Notes: generated from the letters alone by a model not told the origin. A DNA stretch of 52,705 nucleotides from Collybiopsis luxurians FD-317 M1 (GCA_000827265.1 KN834782.1:1-52705), one strand, 5' to 3'. Counted from the first letter of the stretch, positions 34,500 to 46,443 are shown. Program-made: numbers and translations.

Positions 34500-35950
34500 T
34501 GCCACTCTTCTTCATGATTGAGAGCATGACAACCTGGCATCCAATAGGGGCAAGGATTCAGATGCGGAGAGGTCACCAAATCCTGGAGCTGGTGTCGAAG
34601 ATGTTCCACTTGCATATACACCCTCCACATCTTCATCCTTGTCCTCATCTTCATCAATAGGAGCAGTCTTGAGAAGGCCAGAGAGGCGCTCCATAATTAG
34701 CTGCAAGTACTGGTCAATGACATCATGGAGAATTTCAAGAAGAGTATCAAGAGTGGTGCATGCAGAACATAGTGTCTCTGTAAACAATTAGCAATGTTCA
34801 AAGATCACATAAAAAGAGACAAAATGTACTGGGACAAGCACTGCATGTTTGGCAATGCAGTCATCCTCTAACCACTTGCAGAAGCAGCTGACAGCCACAC
34901 AGGTAGCTTTCCTGATGCTAGCATTGCTATCCTGAAGACCGGCCTCAATGATGGGCCAAACCTCCCCCATTAACAGAGTCATAAATTCACTGCAAACCTC
35001 AAGGGCAATGCTGAGAGTGAGTATCATACCACGGCGCTGGGCAGGATTTTAGGAGGAGAAATATTGCACAATGAGCATATGCAAGGCAGGGATAACTTGC
35101 ATAGGAGGCAAGTTGTTTGACAACCCATTGATGATACAAAGAGTAGACTACAAAAACAATTAACAACACCACGGGATTTGTTCAATTGCGACATCTCAAA
35201 AAATAGCATTTTTGTCAATGTATTCAAGTTCTTCCTCAGTAGTCAGCGGCACCAAATGCTCAAGAATGGAAGGTGCAAGGCTGAAACTCTGCAACTTTGA
35301 TTTTTTGCTGCAAAGATATCAATATCCTAATCTGGAAAAAAATGAGAACATACTATTGAATGGTCCAGTTGTTAGCATACAAAGGAGTGAGCTGGAATCT
35401 CAAGATGTACCAAGATGAGGAGAGTCTCGAGGACATCAAATACATGTAAGCTCCTGACTTATTGCTGGTCTCCACACACTGTCCAACAACCTGGATCATG
35501 GCAGGAAGGAGCTGTTGGAATTGAGCCTATAAAATCATGAGTCAAGGGAGATTGCAAATCACAGAACAGTGAACAGTTATATGAGACATGCCTTATCATC
35601 CACATCAATATATTGTGCAATGACCTCCATAGCACTACAGCATACATCAAGATGCAGTCAATAAGGGAGGAAATGTGACTCACCAACTGGACAGTTGTGG
35701 TCCGAGCTTCGATGCTGTTGGAATCTACTAGTGTTTATGAGAAGAGCTGGAATAACAAATTCATATGATCCTGGAATGCCTCAACAATGTTCTCGAGTGA
35801 CCTGTAGAGCATGAAAATGCCAACTTCTTGATGCAACGCATTAGGTGAAGTACAAGTTTGTTGAAGAAAGGAAAAAGGTTGACAAAGGCAGTTTGATGAT
35901 GACAATCACAGCTATGACACGAGGGCTACTCAATGTTACTGCAGTACTGG
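34500..35950 (-). pseudogene. Captured fragment of a Kap123/importin-4 type karyopherin gene
   Basis: Reading the minus strand from 35950, successive pieces match the central HEAT repeats of Kap123/importin-4. These are EVGIFMLYRSLENIVEAFQD, then AMEVIAQYIDVDDKA, FQQLLPAMIQVVGQCVE, SLAPSILEHLVPLTTEEELE (frame-shifted), INGLSNNLPPMQVIPALHML, NASIRKATCVAVSCFCKWLE and SACTTLDTLLEILHDVIDQY. Kap123 imports ribosomal proteins and histones into the nucleus. Only about a third of the ~1080-residue protein is present. Introns are retained (for example the GTGAGT and CTGTAG bracket ahead of AMEVIAQ), so the copy came from genomic DNA, not from mRNA. TAA stops (LFS then TLVDS; FSS then NPAQRR) and frame breaks show it is dead. 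After TAPI at about 34655 the sequence turns acidic and leaves the family. Confidence 0.8.
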
Positions 35951-36088
35951 GCAGAATTATCAGGATTGAAGCACTGTGACTGCTGAATTGAAAAAATCAC
36001 TGTGACTCTGCACAAATTAACTTGTAAATTTTCAATGATCTCTTGGGGCTGCATGGTCCACATGCTAAAAATTGGGGAATGGGTTGTT

Positions 36089-36111
36089 TATCAAGACTTG
36101 TGCTCAGTAAA
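36089..36111 (+). repeat. Copy of the ACTTGTG hairpin motif
   Basis: TTTATCAAG, loop ACTTGTG, then CTCAGTAAA. The preceding GGGAATGGGTTG also resembles the sequence before the 33439 copy, so about 40 bp are shared. With the copies at 33.4-33.8 kb it brackets the karyopherin fragment in the same orientation. Confidence 0.7.
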
Positions 36112-36599
36112 TGCGGAATGAAGAGACAAAAAGAACTTCAGATTAGAGAACGTCATGTGGGAATTTGGGTAAGACAGATTAGATGGGTGAGGCCATTGGT
36201 TCAAGTCAGGAATGGGACAGTTTTTCATTGGTAGATTATCGTAGTCAATTATTTGGTTGAGCTTTAGCAAGACAATACAATAGCTCTAGCACATGTATAA
36301 CACTATCAAATTTCTCAGCAGGATACATTTCTTTCAAGTATAAGTATAGAACAAGTCATTTTTTATATTTCAGTGCCCTTTCTTCACCTACTACACATTT
36401 TCAAACAGTTGAGTATTCAAATATTGCATGACATGAAGTTGCTACTGAGAAGCAGCTCACAATCAAGGAGGAATTGAGTCTGTCGAACCTTCCCACTTGG
36501 GGCTTTTGTGTCATGAAAGTCTATTGTACTGTCAGTTAGCAATGTAAATGTAAGGTTGGCAGCTTACCCATCAGATTTGCATAACAACCTGAGACTTTT

Positions 36600-37180
36600 T
36601 GATGATGTGCTTGCCATCAGCTATACCTATGTCTATTGAAAATGCAACTTTCCCCAGCAGCGAGACCTGGTTTGTGGAAGGCATCATCATTCAATTGTCA
36701 AACACAGTGCCATTGTCAGGGAAGATAAGCTTACAGTGGTGGGTGCTGATCATTACCTTCTCCAGGAACATGCAGACATCATAAAGATGGCCTAGAGACT
36801 CCCTCAGAGACTCCCCCAACTCTATGACTGAATCCATGGACTCTTGAATGGTTGGTCTCACCCCTAGAACCCAAATCATGGTTGCCGCTTCCCAGATCAT
36901 TTCATTGATGAACAATTTATGGTGACATTTGTGAAATTCCTCCATCGCCATTTTCAATGTCTCTTGCCACCCCATTTTTTCTGGGGAGCATTAGTACAGA
37001 TTATTTAGAAGATATAGTGAACATACCATCTTTGGAGAGCATGGCCAAAAGCTTACTGGTAATTGCATCCCTCTGGCTCAGTCAATGCTTGATAGCTTTG
37101 AGACATTGCCTTGTGAGAATGAAGCAGATGAAGTCTTGGACTGTTTGCTTAAAGGAGCCAGGTGTTGCATCAGGGTGAAG
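36600..37180 (-). pseudogene. Coding fragment of unknown family with one intron
   Basis: From 37180 the minus strand reads SFKQTVQDFICFILTRQ, a TGA at 37084-37082, then LSQRDAITSKLLAMLSKD. A 48 bp intron (GTATGT to CCCCAG, about 36981-37028) joins in frame to MGWQETLKMAMEEFHKC and a long helical stretch ending VCMFLEK at a GTAATG donor. The intron and helical periodicity argue that this was a real protein. I do not recognise the family; it may be another captured host gene fragment like the karyopherin next to it. Confidence 0.45.
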
Positions 37181-39044
37181 GTCTGCAATGTCTCAAAGCT
37201 TTTGTAGTTTACACTCTGCCAATATTACTGGTTGGCAAAATTTTATGGCTCTGTCAGTTCCAAGTATGTCAAGTGAGGTTGTACATATTGCATTACTGAG
37301 AATATGCATTTGGAGGGGGATATTACTGGCGGCCCATGAATGTGTATCTATTTCTGAGCCAAAGGTTACTCTAACCAAACCTTTGAGCCATGCCACAGCT
37401 ACAAAAAGGTTTTTAATCGAAGTTTTTCAGACCTCTTCAGTTTGTTTTCAGGTTTTATCTTGTTCCGAGGGCTGGCTGTTCTGAATACCACCCACTGCAG
37501 ATTTGAGATTGGCTCAGACAGATTCCAGCATGATGTTATTGATTCTGCAGTTCATGACTGGTGGAGGAGGGGGAAGAAAGAGAACCTTTCTTTTTCCTTA
37601 TTTAACTATGTGACTAGGAAAAAATGTAAATTCAAATTTCTGATCTTTCACATTCATCACATCTAGATTGATGCTTCCAAAAATGAGTCAAGTCCAAAAG
37701 GGAGTCAAGTTCCTTGTCAGAGCTAGTTTGAGTGTAATGGCAAGCAGAAGAGCTCAGGGTCTGTTGGACCTTGGTTCATTGTGCAGTTAAATGGAGGAGA
37801 TAAAATGGTACCGTGAAATTCACATGGCCCTGAAATTTGGTGAGAATTACTAGTCTGTGAATGTGTTCTCATAGTCAGTAAAGATGCCACGGCACAAGAA
37901 AGCAGATACAACTTCCACAATGGGCTTGCCAGCACAAGCACCTGTCCAGTATGAGAACAGGCCAGTGTAGGACTGATGTTGGATAAAAAGCGGCGTACAC
38001 AAGGGATGGAGGCAGGGTGGTGCATGCCAACACTAGCCCCCTCCCCAAAACCCAATGGGTGCAGAAGAAGTCCATCAGACCTTTGAGGACAGGATGATGG
38101 CTGGCTTGTGCAGGGAGCAGCCCAGTAACAGACATGACCATGAGCTGGCAGGAGCTCAAAAAGTGAGCAAATGATGAGCTGGCCACAAGGGGAACAAAAT
38201 ATGAATTGAGGATGGGATGTAGAATGTCCACTGTAGGAGGAACCACTGTAAAGATGGAATGTAAATGTGTAGACTGTTGAAAATTGAACTGTCTATCAAG
38301 CTTTGCTCAATAGACAGTGAAAGGAGCGAGCTGTAAAAGGATGAAGCCAAAATCAACATGTCAGTGTTCTTTTAATCACAAAGTGCACAGTATTATGAGT
38401 AGCATTGACAAAAAAGCCAACCACAATGCAGAGCACTGGGTGCTCATTGCTGTTATGCAAACAACAAGCATCTGGAAAGAGACTTTACCTGCTTCTGATA
38501 AGAAACAGAAGCAGGGAGTCCATCACCATAAAGCGAACAACAGACATCATGTACTCTTGATGAAATGGATAGAGGGTGAAATGAAAAGTAGATTTCACTC
38601 ACTTTACGCAAAAGCTAAGCTTCCCAAACATGAAATTGTGAAGCGGTAGAATAGTATTTCTGTCCAATGAGGCTCTGAGCTCAATGGATGAGATGGTTGG
38701 AAGTTATAAGAAAATGTGCATCCAAAATGTGCATCCAAGCACTTATACCAAAGCTTAGATGCACGCCCAAAATGGGGTGCCTTTCAGAGACACATGTTAA
38801 CCTGAAGTATTCATGCATATATCATACGTATCAAGTATAACATGTCATATGAAGCATATATCATATCAAGCAAAGCACAACATTCAAAGTAGCACATATT
38901 GTTCAATCATCATTGATCACCATTCCATCCCAGTCACTTTCCTCAAAAGTGTTGAACAACTTGTCTAGTAAGGCAACATTCAGGTTGATTAGGAACCTTG
39001 AGAGAAAAGATTTGAATGTACTATATTTCTGACTGAAATCAAGT
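37181..39044. other. Repeat DNA without a recognised gene
   Basis: Overlapping frames at 37723-38246 (minus) and 38317-38649 (plus) have no known domain. A diverged hairpin motif, CTATCAAG/CTTTG/CTCAATAG, lies at 38293-38313. Confidence 0.35.
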
Positions 39045-40601
39045 TCAAGGTGATAGTATTGTATAGTCAGATTGCTCTGTAGTCAGTACAGGTTTGTTGG
39101 CAGTCTGTAATTGGTGTCTCACAGTGTAACAATGATAAATAGGAATTCCTGCATGCTGGCAACTTCCATGTGCCTGCACAGGTCCAACATGCCTTTCTTG
39201 TTTAGCAGATGGGTGTTGCTGACTGTCTTCTGAAACCCATAACTGACCCAACCATCATAGTGAAAACCAGTGTAAGCTTTGTTGTTCTTTTGTTGGAGGA
39301 CGTAGAACTTGAAGGGAAACATTGTGGCGGAGGGTGCACTTTTATTGTTGAAAGTCTGGATGCTAAGTCATGTGAAATGAATTTGTCAGTTTGGGAGACC
39401 TTCCAGTGATGTCAGCATGCCGTCAAAGTCACCAGCTAGCTTCTGGATGGACATTATCTTGAAGAGGTGGCCTAGAGAGGGGGCCATTGATGGTGAATGC
39501 TGGAAAAAAATGAAAAGGAGCTGGTGGTCCTCTAAGCACCTGGCTGTAGTTATCTCTATGATTAATCGCATGAGCATACCTGAACAAAGATGATGTCTTA
39601 ACACTGTGGGCTCCTGGTTTGTAGAATACAAAAAGACAAGTTTGTGGGAGAGGGAAGCACTGCTATCAGGATTTCTGACAACCTTCAGCAGTTCAGTGTA
39701 GCCAAGCGGATAGAGCTCTTTGTCTATGAGTGCATTATGCTCAATGAGAGCCTGCTCACCCATATAGGCCACCTTCTTTCCAAGACAAAAGTCAGGACTG
39801 TAAGTGTTCCAGAAATATTTCAGCAATTCTATTTTAGATGAGTCGCTGGCTTGGTTCCACCTGCTCAGCTTTAAGGTACAAAAAACAAATATAATGGGAA
39901 GTGAATCACTAACACTTGCAATGCTTCTTCAAAACTAGGAGCTTTTGGAATTATCCTCCTCAACTCACTCTGCTTCTTGAAGTTCTTGTATCAGTCTTCC
40001 TTAGGAGATGTCACCAAGATGGGGAATAAAAGCTTAGAAATCCAAAGCCTAGGAGGAAGTGGGTTGTGGTCTGAGTCAATGAGGCACATGGTTTGGTCCA
40101 TCCCTTCAAAAGGTTCAAAGTCCATGTTGTCATTGAAGTGCATTTTATAGGCACCCGTCGTGTCAAAATAGATTGTCAATCCATCATATATAATGGTTGG
40201 CCATCCCATGGAGAGACATTGAGCAAGTTGGTAGTAAAGAAAGGTTGATTTTCCTGAAGAAGAGATGGTAGTGAATCAATTGACAACAAAAAGAAAGAGA
40301 TTAACACACCAATTCCTGGGCTACTGACTAGCAGATACCCCTTGACATCTTGGTGATGTGGACCTTCAATTTTATTGGTAATCCTGTGATAATCATCTAG
40401 GATCCAGATTTTCCCAGTTTTCATGAGTGCAGAATGGACTAGGATGACCCAGCCATCATTGGTGTATTCAAGTTCCTCTCTCCAATGTTGCAACCAAACA
40501 TTCTGATAATGGGGGCTTGGAGTGAAAGTTGGGGGTTGTAAGGCTGGATAATTTGGGTGTTGCACTAGCATTGGTTGGATGTGTAAGAAGTAAAGAGGCA
40601 A
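39045..40601 (-). pseudogene. Crinkler-like P-loop NTPase with C-terminal nuclease-like region
   Basis: The minus strand reads DGWVILVHSALMKTGKIWIL, a beta-hairpin motif, then VKGYLLVSSPGIG. After a 56 bp intron (40254-40309, GTGTGT to TTCAG) it continues with KSTFLYYQLAQ. Across the intron this gives a complete Walker A (G-I-G-K-S-T); TMCLIDSD near 40075 is a plausible Walker B. A TGA at 39993-39991 interrupts SPKED ... YKNFKKQ. Downstream, FWNTYSPDFCL and SLSHKLVFLY lead to a C-terminal piece (NNKAYTGFHYDG, KTVSNTHLLNKKGM) that resembles the restriction-endonuclease-like tail of this agaricomycete family. I associate the architecture with Crinkler-type NTPase-nuclease proteins. Frame changes near 39390 and 39320 also break it. 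Confidence 0.6.
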
Positions 40602-40908
40602 AACAGATATGAGACAGGTGGTTCATATATAAGCACAGTGCTTCATCACTGGGCCAGTTGTAATTCTATCAAAATTAAATATTAAATTGCCATTTACATT
40701 GTTTTCACTATTTTCAACATATCTCTACTTATCTCTGCACTTACTATTTGTCAAAATAGATATAGATTTGCTATTAACTACTAATGATAATAAGGAATTG
40801 AATGAGAGCTAGGGATGGATGATTCATTATACTGTAGCTTCGCTGTCTTCCTACTTTTTTTTCCGATGATCATCGGGTCTGCTTTTTCCAGAAGAATGTT
40901 GTTCAGCA
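40602..40908. other. Spacer between the NTPase and dioxygenase remnants
   Basis: AT-rich, no gene signal. It is the upstream side of the NTPase frame and the 3' side of the dioxygenase frame. Confidence 0.35.
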
Positions 40909-42243
40909 TTATGACCCCCTTTTCCTTTTCCTACTAATGGATCTCTGAGTTGAAGGGAAAGGTACTGGGACATTTGAAGAGAACCCTGCATGAGGCAACT
41001 GAAAATCCACAGGTGACACCCCAGGACCTGTTGAGCACACCAGCCCTAGATCCTTGAAGTAGGATTTGTGGGTAAAATGAGCAATGGAAATGCATTGTTC
41101 CCCTTCCCAAACTTCCACCTCATGATCTAGAATGGCTCCTCGAAGCCACACAATATCCCTGGGCTGATATTGGACTCTAAGATTCAACTGTTGGAAGACA
41201 AGCCATCTTGACATAGGGATACTTTTCCTCAGCCCAAATTCTGGCCGCTTCCAGGCAAGAATATTGTATAGGGTCAATGCTCTTTAAAAATGCATTGATG
41301 CTTTCTGAGAAGATTTGCAACTCTGTCAGCAAGTGCATACATTGACTGAACGCTTTCCCCAACTTGGTGAAGTCTCTTGAAATCACCATGTCCAGTTCCT
41401 AAAGGATCATTCAGGCATGTAAACCGAAAATTTAATTGTGAGCTCACCAATCTCCCTATCCCATGCCAACATCTAACCAAGTGCACAACACCCGCTATTT
41501 CTCCCTCTTGCTCTATGTAGGAGTTGGGATTATTCCTATGAAATTTGTCTGCAGTGGGTTGAACTTTAATGTTGACAGCCTTTCCATAGTTAATGAGAAG
41601 AGTCATCATTGCTTCCTGGCTATCAGTTAGCTGATGGGTATTCAGAACAACAAAGGGCTTTACCTTTTGTTGGACAGCACTAGGAAAATGGTAAACCAAA
41701 TTGTAACCATCTGTGCTCATTGCCAGCCTTGGTATCTCTCCTTCTGTACCTCCTCCCCAAACTGTTTCTTCCCAAGGTGGTATCAGTTGAGTGTGAAACC
41801 TTTCTTGTATTTTAGGGGATTCATCGGTGGCTTTCAATAACTCAAAGTTTGGGAAAATAGCTAGAGTTTCAGAATGAGAACTAAGTGGGCATTTTGAAGC
41901 TTTAAAATGCACTTGTATTGAGCTTTTGCGGGGCTAGATGGACCCAAGTTGTGGCCAACTTCCAGACTCACCTTATGTTGTGCAATTTGTTGCATCCACT
42001 ATCTTGGCACCATTTAAGTACCTAGTATATCTGGGCTGAGCTCAAAACCCACTGTCCTCTCCTTTTCTTTTTCTTCATGACTATTGATGATATCTCACTT
42101 GACTCATCCTGAAGTTGGTTCTCCAAATGCATTGGATCCTCATCTTCAGTCTTGCAGTCAGTCAATGGCTTGTCCAGACTACCAAAAGCAGCATCCAAGT
42201 TGTAAATGGTGAAGTTTGGAGTAGACAGATCATAGTCAAATTC
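40909..42243 (-). pseudogene. TET/JBP-like 2OG-Fe(II) dioxygenase remnant
   Basis: From 42243 a Lys-rich segment (KKKKRRGQW) is followed by a TAG. The main part then runs through DGYNLVYHFPSAVQQK, INAFLKSIDPIQY, ARIWAEEKYPYV and finally FQQLNLRVQYQPRDIVWLRG, ILDHEVEVWEGEQ and SIAHFTHKS. The last block is the C-terminal half of the double-stranded beta helix in fungal TET/JBP proteins: a GD/RDIV-x2-RG strand, the distal iron-binding His in LDHEV, and the HFTH strand. In active relatives 35-40 residues carrying the H-x-D iron ligands separate KYPYV from the LNLRVQY strand. Here they are missing and the frame shifts, so the protein should be inactive. TET/JBP enzymes oxidise 5-methylcytosine and in Agaricomycetes are carried by KDZ-type transposons. 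Confidence 0.6.
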
Positions 42244-43939
42244 ATGGTGCTGAGGGTGTGTTAGAAGACAAAAGACAATAAGGTAGGAGAACCTGAGAAA
42301 GCAAAAGTAATGAATGCAGAAGGAGACAATTAAATGCAGCGTTGGCCATTGCTGATGGCTGAATGGCCAACATGAATTGATGGAAAACTAAAAATAAGGC
42401 AAAATTTGGAAACGGCTTACCATTTCAAACATAGCTTATCAACCTGAAAGTAAAATATCAGGTTTACGCACACAGTCAGTTATTTTTTGAAAAGTAGAAA
42501 CATAAGAGTATGGCTATCACACAATGCCCTTAAACATAATGTAGAGCATGGATCACTTTTTGCCATTATGCTAATGACAGAGGGAACTTCACTCACAGAA
42601 CATGTATGTGAAAGCTAAACTGGACCAGAAGTGAAGATAGCTGCCAGAGGTGTAACAGAAGCAATCACCAGTGAGTAACCTGTGGTGAGTTGTTGAACAG
42701 GTCCAGCGAGACTCAGAGCTCAGTGGACAAAATGTTGGACCAAGAGACATTGGATCACTGGGATCAAGGGACACATGATGACTCAGCTTAACAGCTCAAA
42801 GGATGAATACATAGCGAATATAGAATACTAGCACAACTTTCATGTTACATTTTTCTAAGATTGTGTCGAGGATTTCTGATGCTTGTAATGACCCCTCATA
42901 CTCTGCCTCAATCTCGCTTGTTCCAAGGGTGTTAGGTCCTTGTTGTTGCTACATATAAAAGCTGTAGAAAGAAGTCATTTCATTGAGATGCCTAATTTGC
43001 TCTAGAACTCTCAGGTCAGGAGGTCAGTTAAATCTGGCTGTATTTCATTGTCTGTAAGCTTGAGTTTATAGTTTGTTAATGAAATTACCTACAAACTGGC
43101 ATGTACAAATAGTTTGAGAAGTCTGGACAAGTCCTGGTGACTTTGACTGGTGAGGAGAGTGCAGAGATTATTATACTTTCCTTATCCAGGGTCCTCAATG
43201 CCATAGATTGGGACATTGTACAGATACAGGAGCAGCTAACTGTCTGTCCTGTTTCTGAGGATTTGAGAAGAGATTCGATGTGAATCAAAAGTGATGAGAA
43301 CTGTGGGCAGGACCAGGAGCCATGTTATTTTTGGAGTCATATCCAATAAGTGATCTGACTCATTTTGTTAGATGCAGTCAGTTGGAATCACTGGGTTAGT
43401 ACAATCTTTTATATCCTAGATTCTTTGGAGCCAACTTCAGCTCATGTTCTATAGCTTCCTGCTGTTCAGCTATCCCTTCAGCGGCCTTGTTCTGGCTCAT
43501 CATCCATGCATTATTCAACAATGAGTGAAAAGAATTAATCTGTGGTTGAGGGAAGAGTGCCAGAGATTGTGAATTCAAAAGTCATTGAGTTACAATGAGT
43601 GAACAAGTTAAGGAAATTAACCAAATAATTTTTTTCCACAATTAATATACAAAGTATTGAGCTGCATGATATACACCTTGTTTTAGAAAGGAAGCACCAG
43701 AAGTGGCTCAAAAGATTGCTCACATTTAGTAGCGCTAGAGAGGATTGTATGGAAGAAAAGTTGATATTTGCGTAGCTTCAAATGTCAGTTGAGATTTGTA
43801 AATAATCATTCATTGTGTATGAGAGTAGCAAGACTGTACAGAATTGTAAGGAAAGCAATGTAGTACATACTAGAGCCCCTACTTTGTGGAGGAAATGCGG
43901 CAGTGTTGGGTCATGAACAGTTGGTTCCTGGTGATGCTA
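42244..43939. other. Repeat DNA without a recognised gene
   Basis: Minus-strand frames at 42589-42774, 43085-43288 and 43396-43578 are short, CpG-free and unrecognised. Nothing structured stands out. Confidence 0.35.
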
Positions 43940-46443
43940 CGCTTCAAGTCAAATGTGTAAATTGAAAGTCTTGTCCAGATACTGCTCAGATATCTCATCA
44001 TTCAGTTTCATGAGATGCAACCCCTTCTTGTTGCCAAATTTGATACTTTGTCACCATTTCAAGTCAGTGTAAAGATGCAGTGGAGAAATCTGAATCATTT
44101 TGAGCTGAGTTTGGTACCACTCTTCAGTGTCATGAGACCAAAAACCTGTATTCAGACCTGAATCTTGCCAAGCGGAAGGCCTTGGTCATCATGAAACTAG
44201 CTGGACTTGCTCCTCACTGGCATGGGTTATCTGACTCAGGATATAAATTGACATATTGCCAGAAAGAAAAACATACCTGTTGGAATTTTGTAGGTTCCAG
44301 TGATAAGATTAATTTCTTCTTCAGTCAGTGAATCATCCCACATTGCCTGCACACAAGTAGTATTCCATATAACAAAAGATCTTCTTCCTCCTTGCACAGC
44401 TGCTGCAATTAGACCATCTAGCATGTCCTGGTTGCTTGCAGCCAAGTGGGCTAGTCTCCAGAGAAGCTGCTCAGCACAGAGGGCTGCCCTGCCCCAAGCA
44501 CTTCATAACAATTCATTTCTTCAAGCCTCATAAGCTTCAAAATTGGCCAGACAGAAGATGTATGAGGAGGGGTGATAGCCAAGGGGTGTAGTGTGACAGT
44601 TTGGCAATGGTGGCAGGACTGACTGGGGAGCAGTATCAACCACTAATGTTCTGAATGGAACACCCATGCGAAGGAGATGAAGTGTCAAATCCAAAATCTT
44701 TGGTCCAGCTTCCTGACGAGCCATCTCAACAATGGCAGAGGCACTGTAGAGGGCCAGGCAATACAAAGCATCATCTATAGCTTCTTCTACAGGCTCAATT
44801 AAAAACAATGGAGGGATCTTGACCACTGCAGAAACTTTGAAGAACTGGAAAGATGGTGTGCAATTGGCATTCTCTGGGGACATATTGCTTGAACTCAGAA
44901 GGGTATTTAGACCCTTTGTTTTTGACTCGAGATCAGAGATGAATGCACAGATGCTTGCTCGAGATTCTAGAGCTTCAAGGGAAGGCATATACTTCTGCCC
45001 ATATCCCAGTGCCCTGATGATATCTTTCCAAACACCTTCAGAGAACAGCTGTCTTTTGGGGTCATTAGTCTGGATGTAGCCAAATTGATGGGATACCACA
45101 TTGTCGATACCCTCTAAGAATGGTACCTTTTGGTTGTCACTTGCACAGGAGGCATTGTGACTTAAATATTCTTCAGCCAAAGTAGAACCATCCTCAGGCA
45201 GAGGAATTTCCTGGTCATCCACCAGGACAGAAGAGAGATCCCATTCATTGGCAACTGAGTCAAACTGACATTGATTTGGAGTGAAACTGGTTCAAATGCT
45301 TTCCTGATGTCCTCTACCAGCTGACATGCAGACTCGATGACCCTGATCAAGCACCCAGTAGTAGACCCTGGCAGATTCTGATGACTGTCCAGGACAGCAA
45401 TTATTTAATGTGTTTCATTCACAATCAAGATGTGATTGGCAGTCCCTAGTTGATTCAGAGGCAATAGCACATGCTTGGGCCTCTGCTCTTCATTCGAACA
45501 AGCTTTCCATTGTTTCATTGAGATGGGGCTGGGGCCCACCAGATAGTTGTGGAAGACACAGTGGTGGCTTGGGAGGAAAAGCACTTTGGACTGGAAGAGA
45601 AGGAGAAGGCAAAGACGAAGATGAAGGGAATAGGTTTGGAGGAAAAGTGCTTTGGGATGGAAGAGAAGGAGAAGCTGAAGGGAATTGGTTTGGAGGATTG
45701 TAGGGCCTCTGAGCATCTTTCAGATCTCAGACCAGGGGTTTGTCTGGGAGAGGAAGGGAATACAGAGAAATCAAGTGGAATGACCAGTTTTTGACATTGC
45801 CCAGATATAATGCAACTGGCAAACCTGTATTTTCAAGAAAAGTTGGCAGTAACATCATAATTTCTGAGCTTTGGGCATTGATAAAGACACTGACTGGCAG
45901 AATTTGAACTATCTCACTGAGATAATTTAAGAATCCTGCACTAATTGCAGTTCACTCTTGAAGCCTCTCCCATAAGTTCCAGTTGCTAATTGGCTCATTG
46001 CACCAACAAATGACCTGATTCTGATTCTGATGAGAACTTAGGAAAGGGTTCTCAGGAATTGGAACTTGGGGGAAACTGATGAATTTATTGAATTTGGATT
46101 CATGCTGACAAAGGACATGGAGCATGAATGATATTGCAGCAATTAGAGGTAGAAAGGCTGAGCAAGAGTTACTGGCAACTTTTCTTGCCACATCTTCCCT
46201 GTGCCAAGCTCTCGAATACCCAAACTGATGAGGGTATGCCCAAAATTGAAACCCTTTGTCAAAAACTGCAGGAGAGAGGGTGTGACAGGCCCTCAAAAAA
46301 ACACAAAGTATCTGCTCAAGTGTATCCCATTGAGCCTGCAGAGATTGTTCCAAAGTGTATGTATTGTTTGGAAGTCTCTTGATTGGGATTGCCTCAGAAG
46401 AGAAATTGAGGCATTGCAAAAAGTGAGATTTGAAAGGGTTCAA
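43940..46443 (-). pseudogene. Agaricomycete repeat-associated gene family, ten in-frame TGA
   Basis: One minus-strand frame runs from about 46443 to 44278. It is interrupted only by TGA at 45954, 45729, 45492, 45417, 45294, 44523 and 44505 (first base). A GTATGT donor follows at about 44277, and after a one-base offset it continues with TGA at 44191, 44188 and 44053. Family landmarks appear in order: FWAYPHQFGYSRAW, a Pro/Ser-rich linker, IASES, CCPGQSSESARVYYW, NEWDL, ALGYGQKYMPSLEALESR, GRAALCAEQLLWRLAHL, WDDSLTEEEINLITGTYKIP, SGLNTGFWSHDTEEWY. I know this combination from a very abundant agaricomycete family of unknown function that sits among transposons. At 44191/44188 the family has Trp-Trp (SWWPR). 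No TAA or TAG falls in the frame over ~2.4 kb. Confidence 0.65.
45549..45690 (+). repeat. Two-unit tandem repeat inside the linker of the repeat-associated gene
   Basis: GAGGAAAAG(C/T)(A/G)CTTTGG followed by ctggaagagaaggagaag recurs twice, with a 12 bp length difference. In the minus-strand frame it encodes the Pro/Ser-rich linker (PSLPSQS, PSPVQS), so it probably arose by slippage in that gene. Confidence 0.6.

Noticed and set aside
37723..38359. Hydrophobic minus-strand frames as a membrane protein
   Set aside because: Three overlapping frames are all open because of composition; none has splice logic, an upstream promoter or family resemblance.
39695..39720. Perfect A-box consensus TAGCCAAGCGG
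   Set aside because: No B box follows within 100 bp and no cloverleaf can be drawn; it lies antisense to the NTPase coding region.
45549..45794. Plus-strand Lys/Glu-rich frame as a gene
   Set aside because: It is the complement of the Pro/Ser linker of the minus-strand family gene and is created by a tandem duplication.
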